From Asterias rubens (Eukaryota > Echinodermata > Asteroidea > Forcipulatida > Asteriidae), in contig NC_047080.1 in the NCBI RefSeq assembly GCF_902459465.1, positions 10,328,866 through 10,392,865 of the forward strand: a stretch of 64,000 nucleotides of DNA, written 5' to 3'. Positions 58,237 through 64,000 of this stretch are shown here, piece by piece. A model generated the notes under the pieces. That model was not told the DNA's origin, searched no databases, and saw only the letters and a list, made by a program, of their open reading frames with translations. Made by a program: the position numbers and the translations under genes. Numbering within the stretch: the stretch's first letter is position 1; each line of letters opens with the position of its first letter.

Positions 58237-58427
58237 TTCAACATAACAGAACATTTACGAAGCACATTTATAAATTCAACAAGATCAAAGTGCTGTAAAG
58301 TGTGCAAACCAATGGAACTACAACATACTACATTTTATACTAATAAAATCTAAGAGATTTCTTGAAAATTGGCAAAGAGTTACAATTTTGTGAGCAGATG
58401 AGAGTGTTCTGATGGTTGAGTGTTCGG

Positions 58428-58625
58428 TTAGGCGTGTGTTGTCGGAAGCTGACCCAGGCTTGAGCTTGGCGGTTGGTAGAGAGCAAGGCAAGATGATAAG
58501 TAGCCCGGTGCTATTCCTATGAGACATTTAAACACAGTAACTAAAACTTTGAAAGTTACCCTCTCTTTGACCGAAAGCCAAAGTAACTGCTGCAGGCTGG
58601 GTGTCGTTTCGTCATATTTCATAGC
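58428..58625 (-). pseudogene. LINE reverse-transcriptase 3' relic
   Basis: The minus-strand frame reads LLWLSVKERVTFKVLVTVFK, then CLIGIAPGYLSSCLALYQPP, matching the L.WLPV..R..FK.L...YK.L.G.AP.YL pattern at the end of non-LTR polymerases. The frame then breaks. Lies between FPGS and TMEM141. Confidence 0.65.
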
Positions 58626-58819
58626 ACTGCAAAGTGAAAACGAAAAGCTAATTGGTCCTGCTGGCTCACTTTGCTGGCTAGTCACAAATAAAGTTCAGGG
58701 CGAACCATGTATTGTTCATGAATCGTCCACTTCAAGAAGCCTTCAGTTTGACAGCTCAATAACAATAATATTACTTGATTAAACAATAAATATCAATATT
58801 TTATGTATAATAGTGACGG

Positions 58820-59016
58820 TCATCCCATCCGATCACCGTATTTTGTCGTCTTCATTGGAACCTCATCTGTTGCTTGTGAGGGTGTTTTACTCAGAGCGTG
58901 TGGATTTGAGTCTCTGATTTGTAGCGAGTCGTGGTGATGCGCTGTATTCACCCACAATTTCTGACACTGTTTACTTGCGATAGATGCCACGGCATACGAC
59001 GAAACAATAGCGCCAC
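58820..59016 (-). CDS. TMEM141: TMEM141 exon 4
   Basis: 197 nt including TGA, acceptor CATTGCAG. Encodes GAIVSSYAVASIASKQCQKL and a polar tail ending YGDRMG. Confidence 0.88.
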
Positions 59017-61997
59017 CTGCAATGAAAGCACAAAGAGACCGTTTATGGTTGAAAGATTGTCCCTTCAATAGAACCCACCTCAAAGAAGAAGAAATTGAAA
59101 TCGAAATGAAGAAACAATTTCCTCTAAAGCATCCCTGTAAAATATTTTCAGGAACTTTCAAATCAATCCAATCTCATCCTAGACTTGTGGACAAGTCGTT
59201 AATGGTCTGTCGCTGTGATAGTCAAGTCGTGGTGGTGGATTATGTTTCAGGTTTCTGCGATAGAATACTGCTCTCACGCGAAACTGATGGCTGCTAACTG
59301 TAGAGTTGTTATACCGCCCTCTATTGACTGTAGTTGTTAAGTCTATAAGTTGGAATCCAAGATGTCTGACCAATAATAAACGTATCATTATGAATCAGTC
59401 TAATCTACATGTCTTAGTGTCTCAGTGGTTAAAGCCTAAACACCATGGGGGTCAGCAGTGTCGTGAGAATTCCGTCAGTGTTGCGGGAATCGGGAGAGTG
59501 GGAATGCTATCACCGCGACAGACATTTAACGACTTGTCCACACGTCTAATCTCATCCCTGGAATACTGTAGTGTACTTACCAGCAATGAAGACTACATTG
59601 TAGACTGCCGGAAATTTTTGATATTTTTGTCTGATTGCAAACCATGCAGTAAAGCCACCAGCTCCTCCTATGAATAAACAAAGAAAAAATACCTTGTGTA
59701 AAGTATTGTAACTCATACACAATGTGCCCAAACGTGGTCAGTGGTAGGTAGTAGTCCTTTCTCTATGGCCCTTTTTCGAAACGACAGCTTTGGCTTTGGA
59801 TTCATCTTCAGGCTAGCTTGGCCCGTGGTTGTTTTGACAGTTGTGCGTGCTGTGCGTACTCACACTCGGTGCTTCAGACGAGAGGACGGAGCCTGAAGCT
59901 GAATCTAAAGAGGAAGACGTGGTTTCGAAAAGGGCCAAATGGGCTTAGCAATGAGCTTTGGGCATGTTTTAACATTCTTTGTTTTGTGAAAATCAAAACT
60001 GTTTTATGTCTGATTGATTCTGAATGTTGGAGACCATTCCAGACCTTCCCTGCTGCCAATCATTCAAACTACTCTATTCCCCGGGGGTTGCCCTTTGGGA
60101 ATTAGGGCTGGCCTTTTCACACTACATGTATGATAGCTTTACCCCCGGTTTATCCCCCAGTCTGCCCCGGCAAATGGGTATCCATCTCTGGAATAGGGGC
60201 AAGCGGTAAAACCTTGGGGTATTCTTGAAATGGAACACCATTGCCCAAGTAAACACAAGGACCTTTATTCTTAAACTGAAAAAAAAAACTATAAAGAATA
60301 AGATGGACATGTGGATAAATTCCTAAAGAATGTCGGGGGGCTCTACATAAGCTTATCTAAGCTGTCTGCCCCAGTAACCAGAACCACCGTCTCCTCCCCA
60401 GTTGTGTGATGGCGTCGGTGGATTCAAGTAAGTTCAAGTAAGTATGTAAACAAAGGCAAAGGTGACACCAGAGGGCACTATACAAGCTACTTGCACAAGA
60501 AATAGGGACCTAGGCGGGGACAGTGTGTAAACGCGCTAGGGTAACCGCGGGAAAAGACCCTTCTTAAGACTCCCCATGGCTGCATTCACCGAAGATAAGA
60601 GAGGCAGTGTGATTAAGCTTACACTGTGTGTACCGGTACATACCTGCAAAGAATGCAAACATTCCCTTGATGAATGCCTTGGACTGGCACTGTCCATACT
60701 CATGTATTCCCTACAGAGAAAAAGACAAAAATTAATGAGATATTTTACATTAAAAATGAAACAATTGCAGGCATGGAATGTCATCGTAGATAGGGCAAGG
60801 CCCATTGTTATTTCTTAGACTTAGAGGGCACTTAAATATTTCTTAAATATTTTATAGCTAAACCAAAAGTAGTAAATAGCACTAGCAAAATTATGCTTAC
60901 CAGAAAAAGGTTTAAACCAGCCGAACCACTTGTAGGTCACACATAGTACCGTCTTGTCTGTGATTCATATCCTGTTTATTTTGGCTTAGCAGAAATTGTT
61001 TAGCAATATTTTCTGCCTAAGCTTAGCAGCTAGCTCTATATGGAATTGAACCCTGCTGATATGAGCATCTGATGCAATTGGACTTTTGGCGAAGCAGCCT
61101 CGGTACAGGAACCAAAACTTTTATTACACTGTAAGTGTAATTTTTTTACAATTTTAGAGGGGCATAGAATTTGAATAAAAATAGTATTGACTCAGTCTTA
61201 TAATCACCATTTTAAACGCAAACAAAATGTAAAACAAACATAACACTTGCTCAATACATCTTTACATGTAATGTTCTTAAATAACAAATTAACTTTATAT
61301 GTTTGAAAAAATGTAATACCGGTAGTATAGTAAGCATGCCATTCAATGGCAATAGATCAGAAAATTACAATAATTTATACATTATGGAGTAGGTCTAGGC
61401 CTATATAAATTGATTGATTACATTAATAGGAAATATTTCTAATTCTACCAACTACCAATTATAATCCAGCCTTTTTTAGTTTTATCATTGGACGATGAAA
61501 AGAGAGCCATCACTAACACTGGGCTGGGCCATGGCTACTTCTAAGTTCTATACAAGGGCCAAGGCTAGCCTTAATATTATAGTTTCTAGAAGTGGGCCAT
61601 GGCTATTCTTATCAAAAGGGATAACTTTCCGTAAGGCGCCACCACTTTTTCACTCATTTTTACAAAAAGGGATATATCAATCAGGTAAATAAGTTCCTAT
61701 ATTATTTTATATCGAATGAAAAAGTGGTGGCGCCATACGGAAACTTTTCCTGGCATAAAATGCAACTATGGTAGGACTGGGTTATGTTGTGCACTGCATG
61801 TAGTGTAGTGAATCTCCAGTGTAGTGTAGCATGGAGGAAGAACCTCTAAAAATAACAATCTCTCGCAACATGGAGGAATAAATTCCTCCATGCTCACAAT
61901 GACAACAGTCTTGGTCTGTACCGTCTTCATACAAACATCTTACCGGATATTTACTTGCCGTCTCGTCATCAAGATCTGATATTCCAACCAACACCAT
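58820..61997 (-). CDS. TMEM141: TMEM141-like small membrane protein, 4 exons
   Basis: Exons: 61997-61944, 60710-60644, 59667-59581, 59016-58820; GT-AG introns, continuous frame, 134 aa (human TMEM141 is 108). The start MVLVGISDLDDETASKYP and then EYGQCQSKAFIKGMFAFFAG resemble human TMEM141 (LGLSRVDDAVAAKHP, YAACQSHAFMKGVFTFVTG). Two likely membrane spans: about residues 31-52 (FIKGMFAFFAGGAGGFTAWF) and about 61-83 (AVYNVVFIAGGAIVSSYAV), followed by SKQCQKLWV as in vertebrates and a longer polar tail. Function in vertebrates is poorly defined, so none is claimed. Intron 3 contains a hairpin transposon with a 9-bp target duplication. Convergent with FPGS. Confidence 0.9.
59180..59548. mobile_element. 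369-bp inverted-repeat element with 9-bp target duplication
   Basis: TAGACTTGTGGACAAGTCGT, then TAATGGTCTGTCGCTGTGATAG, is inverse to CTATCACCGCGACAGACATTTAACGACTTGTCC and ACACGTCTA. Flanked by ATCTCATCC at 59171-59179 and 59549-59557. A 9-bp duplication fits Mutator-like elements. Fills most of TMEM141 intron 3. Confidence 0.78.
59581..59667 (-). CDS. TMEM141: TMEM141 exon 3
   Basis: 87 nt, acceptor TTCATAG, donor GTAAGT. Encodes GGAGGFTAWFAIRQKYQKF and the start of the second membrane span. Confidence 0.9.
60644..60710 (-). CDS. TMEM141: TMEM141 exon 2
   Basis: 67 nt, acceptor TCTGTAG, donor GTATGT. Frame gives GIHEYGQCQSKAFIKGMFAF; the longer overlapping open frame is not the coding one. 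Confidence 0.9.
60768..60850 (+). repeat. GGGCAAGGCC repeat fragment
   Basis: GCAGGCATGGAATGTCATCG, AGGGCAAGGCCCATTGTTAT; the first half of the repeat only. Confidence 0.4.
60960..61055. mobile_element. Element P fragment
   Basis: TTTTGGCTTAGCAGAAATTG and AGCAGCTAGCTCTATATGGA, then ATTGAACCCTG; a worn right half in TMEM141 intron 1. Confidence 0.4.
61624..61748. repeat. Hairpin repeat in TMEM141 intron 1
   Basis: ACTTTCCGTAAGGCGCCACC and ACTTTTTCACTCA (61624-61656) are inverse to TGAAAAAGTGGTGGCGCCAT and ACGGAAACTT (61717-61746). About 60-bp spacer. Confidence 0.75.
61944..61997 (-). CDS. TMEM141: TMEM141 exon 1
   Basis: ATG at 61997-61995; 18 codons, phase 0, donor GTAAGA. Encodes MVLVGISDLDDETASKYP. 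Confidence 0.88.
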
Positions 61998-61999
61998 TA

Positions 62000-62500
62000 T
62001 GCTGATAAAAATGACGGAGGGTGTTTCTAACTACTAAAAGTTAGAGACAAAATTCCCGGCGTCTTTTAGTTTACATTACATAATCGGCACAAAAGTGCAC
62101 AGACACACTTATGAAACTTACGGGCAGCAAGTAGGGCGCCACCTATTGACCAATCATTTTATTCTGGATTTGAGGCATTGCATGCTGGTGCGCGAGGATT
62201 GGTTTGCGATCGAACCATGTAATGTGGGTATACCTTGCCAGAGATTATGTTCATAATCTACCTGGAAGTAGATATATATACACTCATTGTGATATCGCAA
62301 ACCAATTATAAAGTAGCATCATCATAAAAATACCCCAAAGTTTGCCTACTAACCCCGTCTAGCGGAAAAATCATCGGAGGTGCCCCCAAATAATTTTGTT
62401 AACTGCACAAAAAGAACAGCCTGCAGTTGCTGTAAAAGGACAACAATCATAAACGAAAGATTAGTAATTTATCAAAGCCCTGACGACACGTGCTTTGGGT
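62000..62500. other. Upstream of TMEM141
   Basis: Would hold the TMEM141 promoter and 5' UTR. Contains CGATTTTTCCGCTAG-like single-copy sequence; no TATA box placed with confidence. Confidence 0.35.
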
Positions 62501-62519
62501 TATGTTGGATTTGAGGCCA

Positions 62520-62990
62520 GTATCAGATGCAATTGTGTCCGCCATGCAATACTGCCCGCTGCGGACACTTTTGCATATGCAATCGTGTCCGGGGCTATGC
62601 AAGAACCGTCCGGTGGACATAACATGACTGTACATGTACATAATAATATGTGCGTGCGTAAGCGAGCGTGCATGCGCTGAAAATAAAGCATGAATATTCA
62701 CGTATTTGCAGCAAATACCCAACAGTCGAACATTTCCCATGTCATCATGACATGCCCTTAACAAAAATGGCGAACGTGTTCCGTCGACCAAGGGCGTTTA
62801 ATTTACTGCAAGGACGGTTTTGCATGGGTCGGACACAACTACATATGCAAATTTTTCCGGGCGGACACAATTGCATTATGCAGCAGCGTCCGGGTGGACA
62901 CGATTACATATACAAAACCGTCCGGCGGACATTATTGCATGTGGAATAATGTGCTCCTGATAGTATTGCATAGAAGACATAATTGCATGC
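62520..62990 (+). repeat. Degenerate GTCCGGNGGACANNATTGCAT repeat
   Basis: About twelve 25-30-bp units combining TCCGGGCGGACACAATTGCA with ATATGCAAA; units vary and some invert (TGCAATTGTGTCC). An unrelated block at 62640-62790 splits the array. Confidence 0.75.
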
Positions 62991-63017
62991 GACATGACTA
63001 TTGGTCGTTTCCACATT

Positions 63018-63407
63018 ACAGGCAGTGGACACTATTGGTAACTACTCAAAATAATTATTAGCATAAAACCTCCTTTTTTTTGGTAACGAGTAATGGGGAG
63101 AGGTTGATAGTATGAAACATTGTGAGAAACGGCTCCATCTAAAGTGACGTGGTTTTCGAGAAGGAAGTAATTTTCCACGAATTTGATTTCGAGACCTCAA
63201 GTTTAGAACTTGAGGTCTCGAAATCAAGCATCTGAAAGCACACAACTTCGTGTGACCAGGGTGTGTTTTCTTTCATTATTAACTCGAAACATGGACGACC
63301 GATTGAGCTCAAACTTTCACAGGTTTGTTATTTTATGCATAATGTTGAGATACACCAAATGTGAAGGCTAGTCTTTGACAAATACCAATAGTGTCCACTG
63401 TCTTTAA
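63018..63407 (+). mobile_element. MITE family A copy
   Basis: Left CAGGCAGTGGACACTATTGG, right CCAATAGTGTCCACTGTCT|TTAA; near-perfect internal hairpin with arms TTTCGAGACCTCAAG and CTTGAGGTCTCGAAA at 63187-63223. Confidence 0.82.
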
Positions 63408-63409
63408 GA

Positions 63410-63954
63410 ACTAAAAAGTAATGGGTTGACTTACAGGTAGGCGCACACCAACCTAATAGCTCAATTTCATTACGATAAATAATTATTTTCGTTGCTTGCA
63501 CTATATGCACGTAGAAAAATGTCTACGTCCATGCTTCATGTACATAATGTGACCCGCTCTGTGAAAATGAGTAAGATGTTGACAATTAAAAAAATTGAGT
63601 TATAGGCATGGCTGGAAAGAACACATCAGCTGCAGTTATTTGGTATGTCTAAGCTTTGGGATGCATCGCGTTGCTGTGTTACTCCAACAGCCAGTATATC
63701 AGTTTTTGTTAAACACAAGTGTTACAGGTAAAAGTGATGTTTTAAAATTTCGCGCAAAAGGATACAAGTTAGACTAAAGTATGATCACAGAATTCATAAG
63801 CTTTATTGCCTTAATTTTTTTTAAATAAAAATAAAAAGTATTTTTTATTTTTGTTATCCACATTAAACTGTCCATAACTCAATAACGCATTGGGCGACGT
63901 CTGACTCATTTTCACAGATGGGGGTCCCACAATTATTTTACCAATAAGTGTCAT
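63410..63954. other. No gene recognised
   Basis: AT-rich; one 60-codon plus frame at 63595-63777 without recognisable features. Confidence 0.5.
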
Positions 63955-64000
63955 GGGGTCGATTTCACAAAGAGTTAGGACTAGTCCTAACTTAGGACTA
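63955..64000. repeat. Palindromic repeat Q, cut by the window end
   Basis: GGGTCGATTTCACAAAGAGT, then TAGGACTAGTCCTAACTTAG matches the inverse of the right end of the 24.3 kb copy; the rest lies outside. Confidence 0.6.

Noticed and set aside
60536..60805. 89-codon minus frame over TMEM141 exon 2
   Set aside because: A shadow: the exon's true frame is shifted and joins in phase with both neighbours.
58820..61997. COX20 (another small two-span protein)
   Set aside because: The CQSKAFIKGMF block and the SKQCQKLW end match TMEM141, not COX20.
1..64000. A prokaryote-style defence or biosynthetic system
   Set aside because: The window is clearly animal nuclear DNA with spliced genes; nothing resembles such a cluster.

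Overview
This is a eukaryotic, intron-rich, AT-rich window with three recognisable protein-coding genes. All three were rebuilt exon by exon from splice signals and unbroken reading frame. It is not prokaryotic: there are no operons, phage genes or CRISPR arrays. The gene set (MAP2K7, FPGS, TMEM141), the gene density, the tRNA-headed SINEs and the very abundant TTAA-flanked miniature inverted-repeat elements suggest a marine deuterostome invertebrate. An echinoderm, perhaps a sea star, is my best guess; that is inference from repeat style and was not tested by a search.

Layout. 1-18.5 kb holds no recognised gene. It contains minisatellites (1.2-1.56, 2.6, 3.7-4.0, 5.4-5.95, 6.3-6.5 kb), several MITE copies and one unexplained open frame at 11.0-11.5 kb. 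18,569-44,207 (minus strand) is a complete 12-exon MAP2K7 (MKK7, the JNK-activating MAP kinase kinase), predicted 420 aa. Its introns are packed with SINEs, MITEs, nested insertions and a solo LTR with a 5-bp target duplication. 44,729-56,186 (plus strand) is a complete 13-exon FPGS (folylpolyglutamate synthase), predicted 670 aa, head-to-head with MAP2K7 across 521 bp. 58,820-61,997 (minus strand) is a 4-exon TMEM141, predicted 134 aa, convergent with FPGS. 62-64 kb is repeats only.

The genes do not form a pathway: MAP2K7 acts in JNK stress signalling, FPGS in folate retention, and TMEM141 is a small membrane protein of poorly known role. The most unusual content is the repeat landscape. At least four TTAA-flanked MITE families have different ends, three of which share one internal core. 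There are long hairpin elements, two clear cases of nesting (one with an uninterrupted relative about 7 kb away that shows the insertion points), and MITEs ending within tens of bases of splice sites. I found no convincing new biochemical system.
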